Below the pieces are notes generated by a model that worked only from the letters and a program-made list of their open reading frames with translations, was not told the DNA's origin and did not search any database. 8,090 nucleotides of DNA from Pirellulaceae bacterium. Lineage in GTDB: Bacteria > Planctomycetota > Planctomycetia > Pirellulales > Pirellulaceae. The position numbers and the translations under genes are program-made. This document shows positions 1-5,863 of the stretch, piece after piece. Position 1 is the stretch's first letter. Each line of letters starts with the position of its first letter. Location: assembly GCA_020846515.1 (NCBI GenBank), contig JADLDX010000332.1, forward strand, positions 1 to 8,090, in the 5' to 3' direction.

Positions 1-624
1 CGCGACGGAAGTCACTTGCAAGTAGAACGTATACAGCGGCGAGCGGATGGCCGAGTACAGCTTACACTGGGGGATCAACGCTCGTTGGTTTCACTAGATG
101 ATTCAAGCCAGTTCGTACAACAAATCAACAGTCTAATCGCCTCTCCGAAGGGCGTTATTTGGCTGAGCAACCTGGAACCAGCTCGCTACCGGGCGTTGGA
201 TGAATCGGGTCGCTTGGAATGGCCGTTGGGACGCGATCGCGATTTGTTTGGCCAGCCTCTGTTCGACCAATGGAATCAAGCGATCGAGCGTGCGCTGGTG
301 GTTCACGCCCCTGCGCAGGTTGCCTACCGATGGGATGGATCAAAGGCCAAGTTTCTGGCGGATATTAGCATTTTGCCCAATCGAAGTCCCGCCGGTACCG
401 ACCTGGCTTTGGGCTCTGCCAGTTGTAAAGTTATGTTGGCCCGCAATGGCCAGTTAAGCGACGCCTTTCAATCCGTTGTTCTGCGCCATGGAGATAAGCC
501 CGTTTCTATCGATCTGGACGTCACCGACGCCCAGTTGATTGTGCTGCTGGTTGATCCGGCAGATGAAAGTACGTTGGGAGATCATGTATTGTGGCAGGAC
601 GCGCGGGTGGTGACGGCCAAATGA
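1..624 (+). CDS. NPCBM-domain protein, C-terminal part (5' end outside window)
   Basis: The reading frame is open from the first base and ends in TGA at 622-624. A TTG at 16 is the first possible start inside the window, but the frame continues upstream of it without a stop, so I treat the gene as cut by the window edge. The visible 207 residues end in an NPCBM domain (novel putative carbohydrate-binding module, a beta-sandwich fold). Counting from the TTG codon, residues about 48-80 form the linker seen ahead of this domain in planctomycete proteins (WLSNLEP, then WPLGRDRD and LFGQPL). The domain follows from about 92 to 199: RALVVHAPAQVAYRWDG, then FLADISI, VVLRHGDKPVSIDLDV, LIVLLVDPAD and GDHVLWQDARVV. 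Such proteins are usually exported and often have unknown ligands; any signal peptide would lie upstream of the window. No catalytic domain is visible. The stop overlaps the start of the next gene, so the two are probably translated together. Domain call is firm; function is unknown. Confidence 0.8.
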   Translation, partial: RDGSHLQVERIQRRADGRVQLTLGDQRSLVSLDDSSQFVQQINSLIASPKGVIWLSNLEPARYRALDESGRLEWPLGRDRDLFGQPLFDQWNQAIERALVVHAPAQVAYRWDGSKAKFLADISILPNRSPAGTDLALGSASCKVMLARNGQLSDAFQSVVLRHGDKPVSIDLDVTDAQLIVLLVDPADESTLGDHVLWQDARVVTAK

Positions 625-1256
625 CAAAGCCCGCTGTGCGTGTGCTCAAGTTGGGCGGTAGCTTGTTGGAAATGCCAGACTTTGCGGGCCATCTGCAAGG
701 CTGGTTATCGCGCGAATCATCGCCGCAAGTTCCATCAGTCAACTGCCTGCTGGTAGGCGGCGGCTTGCCAGTCGATGCCATTCGCGAGCTGGCCAGACAG
801 AACGAATACGACCAGATCAGTCTGCACTGGTTATGCGTCGATGCCATGGATATCAGCTATCGCTTGGTCTCACTAAAGTTGCCAGGTTGGAATCGCGTTG
901 GCACCCCAGAAAGTTTGCAGTGGTTCTTGTCTAACGCGCGAAGTAAAGCATCAGATGCTTCAGCGATCATTCATACGCGAGCCTTTTACAGGGCGGACAA
1001 CGAAGCCGAATTGCCCGTGCGATTGCCGTTGAGTTGGGATACAACGAGTGATTCGCTTGCAGCACTGCTCGCAGTGCTAGTCTCTGCTGACGAACTGGTC
1101 CTGTTCAAGTCATGCCACGTGCCGGCCAAAGAAACATTCGTGCCAAGTGAATTGGTCGCGCTGGCCGATCAGGGCATCGTCGATCGCGAACTGCCCAACC
1201 TGGCCTCGCGGCTGCCCCGCATTCGGTTCGTGCAATTAAATCAACAGCGATCGTGA
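621..1256 (+). CDS. Aspartokinase-like small kinase (amino acid kinase family, COG2054/MfnE-like)
   Basis: A 211-residue protein of the amino acid kinase fold, which transfers phosphate from ATP to a carboxylate or similar group. The N-terminal phosphate-binding strand is VLKLGGSLLE, with K10 and G12-G13-S14; a second glycine loop, LLVGGG, is at 43-48. Also visible are HWLCVDAMD from H69 and the WDTTSDS segment at 139-145, followed by LVLFKS, which in this family form the nucleotide-site region. The length matches the short stand-alone kinases related to archaeal MfnE, which phosphorylates an aminomethylfuran intermediate of methanofuran synthesis. Planctomycetes and methylotrophs carry relatives next to genes for tetrahydromethanopterin-linked C1 metabolism, so a role there is plausible but is inference; no such neighbour is in the window. 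I chose ATG 621 over a longer open frame from 591 because it lies in the ATGA overlap with the preceding gene and places the KLGGS motif at the usual distance from the N-terminus. Substrate uncertain. Confidence 0.8.
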   Translation: MTKPAVRVLKLGGSLLEMPDFAGHLQGWLSRESSPQVPSVNCLLVGGGLPVDAIRELARQNEYDQISLHWLCVDAMDISYRLVSLKLPGWNRVGTPESLQWFLSNARSKASDASAIIHTRAFYRADNEAELPVRLPLSWDTTSDSLAALLAVLVSADELVLFKSCHVPAKETFVPSELVALADQGIVDRELPNLASRLPRIRFVQLNQQRS

Positions 1257-1326
1257 TCGCTGTCGTGATTCACGGGCCGCTTGGGTTTCGATCCACAATT
1301 CGTATCGCATCCCAAGAAAATTTGCT

Positions 1327-1349
1327 CATAACCTCACGACATGGTTATG
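1327..1349. terminator. Hairpin between convergent genes, possible bidirectional terminator
   Basis: CATAACC (1327-1333) pairs perfectly with GGTTATG (1343-1349) around a 9-base loop. It lies in the 122-base gap between the kinase stop (1256) and the argF stop (1379), which converge. On the plus strand it is followed after a few bases by TTTT (1354-1357); on the minus strand it is followed by a stretch containing AAATTTTC. The stem is short and mostly A/T, and neither T-run abuts it, so this is only a candidate. The remainder of the gap shows a smaller CGTG/CACG hairpin at about 1264-1274 and nothing else. Confidence 0.35.
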
Positions 1350-1378
1350 GCTGTTTTCGGGGGACACCCTACGGTGAC

Positions 1379-2353
1379 TTAGGAGAAGCCCAGAGGCAGT
1401 TCAATGCCTTCTTGTTCGAGGCACTCGGCATTGAGCCAATCGTGCTGCAGTCCCATCCAGACCAGCAGTCCTTTTTGCGCATGCATACGATTGCCAGCTT
1501 GAGCCACGATGGCGCTTTGAGGACTGTCGATCACTTCATCGGTGATTTCTTCGCCACGGTGAGCTGGCAGGCAATGCATAACACGAGCTTTGGGCGGCGC
1601 GTGTCGCATTAGGTGACCATTGAGCTGGAATTGCGAGAAGATAGAACGCCTCTCGGCGGCTTCTTGCTCTTGTCCCATGCTCGTCCAGACGTCGGTGTAG
1701 ACAAAATCTGCTTCCGAGAGCGCAATCTTGGCTTCGGTTGACTGCTGGATGTCGGCATGGGGATAGCTACTGCGAATCTTCTTGATCCAAGTTTCATCCA
1801 TAAAGTAATCGCGTGGACCAAGCACGCGAAATCGCATGCCGACCATGGCCGCAGCCAGCGCCAAGGATCGGGCTACATTGTTACCGTCACCCACAAACGT
1901 CATCGTCCTGCCAGCCAGCGGCCCGGCGATTTCCTGCATGGTCATAATGTCAGCGAGTGCCTGACATGGATGGGCCAGGTCGGTCAAACCATTGATGATG
2001 GGTACGCAATCATAACCGGCCAGGTCTTCAACCGAGGTATGCTTTTTAGCCCTGCACACGACGACATCGGCATATTCAGCCAGTACGCGAATGAAATCGC
2101 TCGTCGACTCGCGACTTTGCCAGCCGACTTCCTGACCCAGGAACATCGCGGCGCCGCCCAGCTGCAAGATGCCGGCTTCGAAGCTGACGCGTGTCCGCAA
2201 GCTTGGCTTTTCAAACAACATGGCCAAGACGCGACGGGCCAGCCAGGGTGGACGACGACCGGCGGCCAGCAATTGTTTCATTTGCTGGCTTAGCGAGAGG
2301 ATCGTATGCAACTCCTGCTGACTGATCTCAAACAGGGTAACGAAGTGACGCAC
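1379..2353 (-). CDS. argF: Ornithine carbamoyltransferase
   Basis: Joins carbamoyl phosphate and ornithine to give citrulline and phosphate, the sixth step of arginine synthesis, in the cytoplasm as a trimer. At 324 residues it has the family's normal length. The N-terminal carbamoyl-phosphate domain carries FEKPSLRTRVSFE with the S-x-R-T-R phosphate loop at 51-55, and HPCQALAD from H128 (HPxQ motif). The ornithine domain has GDGNNVARS near 155-163, DVWTSMGQE at 221-229 (the SMG ornithine loop) and HCLPAHRGEE from 260 (the HCLPA motif with the reactive Cys). Together these distinguish it from aspartate carbamoyltransferase. The second residue of the phosphate loop is Leu rather than the Thr of E. 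coli, a common variant. The start is GTG at 2353: an in-frame TGA lies nine bases upstream, and the N-terminus RHFVTLFEIS matches the family. GGGGAA precedes it at about 13-15 bases, a loose ribosome site. No other arg gene is in the window; the upstream neighbour is alaS, so cotranscription is possible but not shown. Confidence 0.96.
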   Translation of the reverse strand: MRHFVTLFEISQQELHTILSLSQQMKQLLAAGRRPPWLARRVLAMLFEKPSLRTRVSFEAGILQLGGAAMFLGQEVGWQSRESTSDFIRVLAEYADVVVCRAKKHTSVEDLAGYDCVPIINGLTDLAHPCQALADIMTMQEIAGPLAGRTMTFVGDGNNVARSLALAAAMVGMRFRVLGPRDYFMDETWIKKIRSSYPHADIQQSTEAKIALSEADFVYTDVWTSMGQEQEAAERRSIFSQFQLNGHLMRHAPPKARVMHCLPAHRGEEITDEVIDSPQSAIVAQAGNRMHAQKGLLVWMGLQHDWLNAECLEQEGIELPLGFS

Positions 2354-2552
2354 TTTATTTCAATTCCCCGCCACCAACAAAATAACGCACCCTTCCCACA
2401 CCCCACGATGCTCGCGATACGTCGCGACTGCACTTCGGGTGAAGGATCGGTGCGGTAGGATGTTTTGAATTGCACGCGGCCGGTGGCTGGACCTTTGCTT
2501 GAGGCGTGTCGATTGGAAAGAGCTTGAAAATAACGAAGCGGAGGTGACGGTG
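2354..2552. other. Intergenic gap between alaS and argF
   Basis: About 200 bases separate the alaS stop from the argF start, both on the minus strand. The open frames that cross it start at weak codons inside or at the end of alaS and have no family resemblance, so I see no gene. No stem with a T-run follows alaS, so there is no clear terminator. The gap is long enough for argF to have its own promoter, but no hexamer pair stands out. The one clear structure is the inverted repeat at 2412-2427. Confidence 0.5.
2412..2427. repeat. Perfect inverted repeat upstream of argF (TCGCGA-TACG-TCGCGA)
   Basis: Two copies of the self-complementary hexamer TCGCGA flank a 4-base spacer, giving a perfect 6-bp-arm inverted repeat that is also a direct repeat. 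It lies 59-74 bases upstream of the argF GTG, a suitable place for an operator or a leader hairpin. It does not resemble the A/T-rich ARG box of ArgR regulators. Its function is unknown. Confidence 0.5.
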
Positions 2553-5387
2553 TCAAGCTCCCGCCGGATTTCCCAGCATTTCACGGATCGAGTCTTTGGC
2601 AGTTTGGATAGCTTCCGGCAGCTTTTCAGGCAGTTTACCGCCTGCCTGAGCTAAATCAGGTTTTCCACCGCCACCGCCACCGACAATCGGCGCAACTCGG
2701 CCTATCCAAGCGCCGGCGGACATGCCGCGGTCGACCAAGGTGCGGCTAATGCCCGCCACCAATAGGACTTTGTCATCACCTTCGCAACTGGCCAACAAAA
2801 CGGCCACCGGTGACGCACTTTGTTTGCGAATCTGGTCAATCCACTGTCGCATCAAATTGGGCGTCGCACCGTTGACTTCTGAGACAATGATCGACGTGTC
2901 ACCTACAACTACCGCTTGCTCCAGCAGCGAGTTGGCTGAAACATCACCGGTACTAGCCAGGCGGTTCGCCTGTCCAGCTAACTTCGCCAACTCGTCTTGG
3001 AGAGCCTTCAGCCGCGTAGCGATTTCCTGAGGAGCTACGTTCAGCAAGCGTGCCACATCGCGCAGCGCCGACCGCTGAGCTGCATATCCGCTCAGCGCTC
3101 CGCCGGAACCACTTGCTGGTGCATTGGCTTCTGCTGCTGCGTTACCACCGCCCAGCAATTGTTTTTTCAGATCGCGCACGCGTTTGACCAGCGCGCGAGT
3201 CTGGTCTGCCAACTGGCCAGGCGTGGTGGACAGCACCGCTGCCGCTTCCTTGAGAATGCTTTCAACCTGCCCGCGATGCTCGGCGGCCCGCAGACCTGTC
3301 AAGGCGACGATACGACGTGTGCCAGCCGATACACTCTCTTCCGCAATGACCTCGAACTGCTCGACTTCCTTAGTATTGCGCAAGTGTGTTCCCCCACACA
3401 ACTCTTTCGAAAACTCGCCCATGCTGACCATGCGGACGGGATCGGGATATTTTTCACCGAACAGCATCATGGCACCAGCCTTGCGAGCTTCGCCAAGTGG
3501 CACCAATTTCCATGAAACTGGGGCCGCTTCCTGGACACGCTGGCTCACCAGGCGTTCGAGTTCATCGATCTGGTTGTCCGTGAGTGCCACCTGGTTCGTA
3601 AAGTCGAAGCGCAACCAATCTGCATCCACCTTGCTGCCTTGCTGTTGAGCGTGTCCGCCGACGCTGCTCTGCAGGGCATGGTGGAGCAGGTGAGTCGCGG
3701 AGTGAGCTCGGGCGATGGCCTGACGGCGATTGTTATCGACGCTGGCGGTGACCTTCTGCCCTTCCTTCAATTCGCCGCTGACCACACGTCCATGATGGAC
3801 AATCAGTTCACCGACTCGCTTGGTATCGAGCACTTCGAAGCGTGTGTCGCCGCTGACGATCTGGCCTGTGTCACCCACTTGACCGCCGCCTTCAGCGTAA
3901 AACGGCGATCGATCCAGGACGACACGAACCGGTTGATTGGGATCACCACCAGCGGCCAGTTTGCCGACCAGACGATCATCATCGGGAGGTCCAACGATAA
4001 TGCCTTTGATTTCGGTGGTCGTCTCGGTTGTTTCGTATCCGAGGAAGTCGGTACGTAGTAGGGCTTCTTTAAGTGTTTCAATGGGACCGGTTTGGAACAA
4101 TTCCCGTTGATCGCCTCCGCTGATACGTTCATGTTCCAGCATGGCTTCGCGGTAACCGTCCCAATCAAATGTCAAATTGCGTTCAGCCGCAAGCGTCTGA
4201 AACAGTTCAGGCGGCACGCCATAAGTTTGATATAGACTGGCCGCTTCACGACCGTCCACCATGACGCGTTCCTGCTTGGACATCGATTCGAAGGTGTTTT
4301 CAATGCGATTCAATCCGGCATCAATCGTCGAGAAAAAGTCGCTTTCTTCACGACGAATTACGTCCGTCACGCGGCCAATTGTCTCTCGAAGTTCCGGATA
4401 GCAGCCCTTCATCGCCTCAGCGACCGCGGGAACCAGTTGGTGCAAGAATGGTTCTCGCATTCCCATTTGATGACCATCCAGTACGGCTCGACGCAACAAC
4501 CGTTTGATCACGTAGCGCGCCTTTTTCGGACCTGGAATCACATTCTCGTGCACTGCGAAGGTGCAAGCCCGAACGTGGTCGGTGATCCGACGCAGGCGAC
4601 GACCATTGTCGCTATCGTATTGATAGTTGGTCGAGCAAACTTCTGCGGCAGCCTGGACGATTGGGACCAGGATATCAATGTGAAAGTTACTTGGCACATT
4701 CTGCAAAACGCTGGCTGTTCGTTCCAATCCCATACCGGTGTCGATGTTTTTGCTCGGCAACGGGCGCAGGTTGTTGGGCGGAGCCCCGACGCGATTGAAC
4801 TGCGTAAACACGAGGTTCCAAATCTCAACCGACTTGCCATTTTCAAGTTGATAATAAATCTCGCTGCACGGCCCACAAACTCCGTCGGGGCCTTGGCTTG
4901 GTGCACTGGCTGGCCAAAAGTTTTCGTCTTCCTCCATGCGTGAGATGCGTGTGAATGGCAAGCCAATCTTTTCATGCCAGAAGTTGGCCGCTTCGTCATC
5001 GTCTTTATAGACCGTTACGCTCAAGCGGCCTGGATCAATACCCAGCCACTTCCGACTCGTCAAAAATTCCCACGCCCAGGTAATGGCTTCCTGCTTGAAG
5101 TAGTCGCCAAAGCTGAAATTGCCCAGCATTTCAAAGAAGGTATGGTGGTATGCCGTACGGCCGACGTTATCGATATCGCCAGTGCGCAGGCATTTCTGAC
5201 AGGTTGTCGCCCGCGTGAATTCAAGCTTAACCTTGCCGAGAAAGTGGTCCTTGAACTGATTCATCCCGGCGGGAGTGAACAAGACAGAAGGATCCCACGT
5301 GGGAACCAATACATCGCTGGGTTGACGGCTGTGTCCCTGAGATTGGAAATAAGCCAGATATTTTTCACGAAGTTCGTCCGTTTTCAT
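2553..5387 (-). CDS. alaS: Alanyl-tRNA synthetase
   Basis: Charges tRNA-Ala with alanine in the cytoplasm and clears mischarged Ser- or Gly-tRNA. The class II catalytic domain is complete: FTPAGMNQFKD at 37-47 (motif 1 region), CQKCLRTGDIDNVGRT from 63 then HHTFFEMLGNFSFGDYFK at 81-98 (motif 2), CGPCSEI at 171-177, FTQFNR at 194-199 and DTGMGLER at 216-223 (motif 3). The editing domain has both zinc-site halves, HSATH at 562-566 and CGGTH at 664-668, within two residues of their E. coli positions. The C-terminal DHHA1-type domain carries a six-glycine run, IVGGGGGGKPD, at 901-911. The 944-residue length is slightly above the usual 870-880; part of the surplus is a Gly/Ala/Ser-rich linker at about 743-765. 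The frame is open to a TTG at 5483, but I chose ATG 5387: the protein then begins MKTDELREKYLAYF as in the family, and AAGGA (11 bases off) and GGAAA (5 bases off) precede it. No T-box-like leader was recognised. Confidence 0.97.
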   Translation of the reverse strand: MKTDELREKYLAYFQSQGHSRQPSDVLVPTWDPSVLFTPAGMNQFKDHFLGKVKLEFTRATTCQKCLRTGDIDNVGRTAYHHTFFEMLGNFSFGDYFKQEAITWAWEFLTSRKWLGIDPGRLSVTVYKDDDEAANFWHEKIGLPFTRISRMEEDENFWPASAPSQGPDGVCGPCSEIYYQLENGKSVEIWNLVFTQFNRVGAPPNNLRPLPSKNIDTGMGLERTASVLQNVPSNFHIDILVPIVQAAAEVCSTNYQYDSDNGRRLRRITDHVRACTFAVHENVIPGPKKARYVIKRLLRRAVLDGHQMGMREPFLHQLVPAVAEAMKGCYPELRETIGRVTDVIRREESDFFSTIDAGLNRIENTFESMSKQERVMVDGREAASLYQTYGVPPELFQTLAAERNLTFDWDGYREAMLEHERISGGDQRELFQTGPIETLKEALLRTDFLGYETTETTTEIKGIIVGPPDDDRLVGKLAAGGDPNQPVRVVLDRSPFYAEGGGQVGDTGQIVSGDTRFEVLDTKRVGELIVHHGRVVSGELKEGQKVTASVDNNRRQAIARAHSATHLLHHALQSSVGGHAQQQGSKVDADWLRFDFTNQVALTDNQIDELERLVSQRVQEAAPVSWKLVPLGEARKAGAMMLFGEKYPDPVRMVSMGEFSKELCGGTHLRNTKEVEQFEVIAEESVSAGTRRIVALTGLRAAEHRGQVESILKEAAAVLSTTPGQLADQTRALVKRVRDLKKQLLGGGNAAAEANAPASGSGGALSGYAAQRSALRDVARLLNVAPQEIATRLKALQDELAKLAGQANRLASTGDVSANSLLEQAVVVGDTSIIVSEVNGATPNLMRQWIDQIRKQSASPVAVLLASCEGDDKVLLVAGISRTLVDRGMSAGAWIGRVAPIVGGGGGGKPDLAQAGGKLPEKLPEAIQTAKDSIREMLGNPAGA

Positions 5388-5520
5388 CGTCGTTTCCGTC
5401 CTTGCCATCTGCAAGAAAATCGCCCTAGGCTGACGCGCTGAGCGACTTAGGTGTTCACTGAAGTTGACTGGTTCAGCGGACAATATAACGTCGACAAACT
5501 AAATCGACTATTCCGGATCG

Positions 5521-5544
5521 AGCTGACAGGCCAACAGGTCAGCT
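5521..5544. repeat. Inverted repeat with 7-bp arms, possible operator or leader hairpin of alaS
   Basis: AGCTGAC (5521-5527) is the exact reverse complement of GTCAGCT (5538-5544), with a 10-base spacer. The 24-base span is typical of a dimeric repressor site, but it could equally be an RNA hairpin. It lies 134 bases upstream of the alaS ATG and 320 upstream of the adaptor ATG, so it is placed closer to alaS control. No regulator gene is in the window. Confidence 0.45.
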
Positions 5545-5750
5545 GCGTGACCCGTCAAAGACGCTTGCGTTGTCCGTTGGATTCTGGGCGACGTTCAGGT
5601 CTGGCACGGCTGGCTCATATGCGAGGGATTGTTGGCCCGTGAGGTTAGGCGGTGGCTCGACCGTCGGGTGCAACACAAATATTAATACGATTTCCGCTTC
5701 AACCAGCCGTTATGTGGGTTAAAGTGGTCTTCCACCCCTTGTCGGGCGAC

Positions 5751-5756
5751 TAGAAT
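5751..5756 (+). promoter_or_regulatory. Candidate -10 box (TAGAAT) for the efflux operon
   Basis: TAGAAT matches the sigma-70 consensus TATAAT at five of six positions and lies about 108 bases ahead of the adaptor ATG. The best -35 at 16 bases' spacing is CTTCCA (5729-5734), only three of six matches, so the promoter would be weak or activator-dependent. It would give a leader of about 100 bases that includes the 5824-5840 hairpin. Confidence 0.25.
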
Positions 5757-5823
5757 AGTGCTGAGCTCTTTAGAGTCCCCAAGGCGGTTGTTCCCCTCCT
5801 GCTGCCTTGCCCGCGAATTCCCC

Positions 5824-5840
5824 GGTGGCCGATGGCCACC
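5824..5840. repeat. Strong GC-rich hairpin just upstream of the adaptor gene
   Basis: GGTGGCC (5824-5830) and GGCCACC (5834-5840) pair perfectly around the 3-base loop GAT. With six G-C pairs of seven it is the most stable small hairpin I found in the window. It ends 23 bases before the chosen ATG at 5864. No T-run follows, so it is not a typical terminator. Possible roles are a translation-tuning leader hairpin, a protein-binding palindrome, or one copy of a dispersed extragenic repeat. Confidence 0.6.
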
Positions 5841-5863
5841 CTCCCACCTATGAATTTTCGCTC

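Larger units (their letters stand above)
5388..5863. other. Divergent intergenic region, alaS / efflux adaptor
   Basis: Nearly 480 bases lie between the divergent starts of alaS and the adaptor gene. The open frames here (for example 5451-5642, plus) look random in composition, lack a ribosome site and match no family I know, so I call no gene. The region should hold promoters for both directions. On the minus strand TATATT at 5487-5482 is a possible alaS -10, but its -35 is poor. On the plus strand there is TCGACC (5657-5662) with TATTAA (5680-5685) at 17 bases, and TAGAAT (5751-5756) nearer the adaptor. Two clear inverted repeats, 5521-5544 and 5824-5840, are listed separately. No tRNA or other RNA gene was seen. 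Confidence 0.5.

Noticed and set aside
1253..1612. 119-codon frame starting at the kinase stop
   Set aside because: Although its GTG overlaps the kinase end in a coupling-like manner, two thirds of it lies antisense to the conserved argF C-terminus, and its translation is not family-like.
1757..2293. 178-codon open frame on the plus strand inside argF
   Set aside because: It lies wholly antisense to a clear argF with intact motifs, and its composition is that of a shadow frame; no family resemblance.
2903..3162. Alternative idea that alaS is split or frameshifted near its linker
   Set aside because: The frame is continuous from the catalytic domain through the six-glycine C-terminal motif, with both editing-site halves present.
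2997..3648. Plus-strand open frames of more than 170 codons within alaS
   Set aside because: Antisense to well-conserved AlaRS editing-domain sequence; low-complexity, Cys- and Ser-rich translations typical of shadow frames.
4437..5441. Plus-strand open frames of about 155-168 codons opposite the alaS catalytic domain
   Set aside because: The minus strand encodes all class II motifs here; the opposite translations show no recognisable domain.
5388..5483. 32-residue N-terminal extension of AlaRS from TTG 5483
   Set aside because: The family begins at the MKTDELREK-type sequence; the extension has no conserved pattern, and ATG 5387 has better upstream purine-rich sequence.
5451..5642. 63-codon frame in the alaS/adaptor intergenic region
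   Set aside because: Starts at GTG without a ribosome site, partly overlaps the alaS upstream region, and its translation resembles no family.
5484..5806. tRNA, riboswitch or T-box leader in the large intergenic region
   Set aside because: No T-arm (GTTCRA-type) sequence, anticodon-arm geometry or T-box core was found by eye; only isolated inverted repeats.
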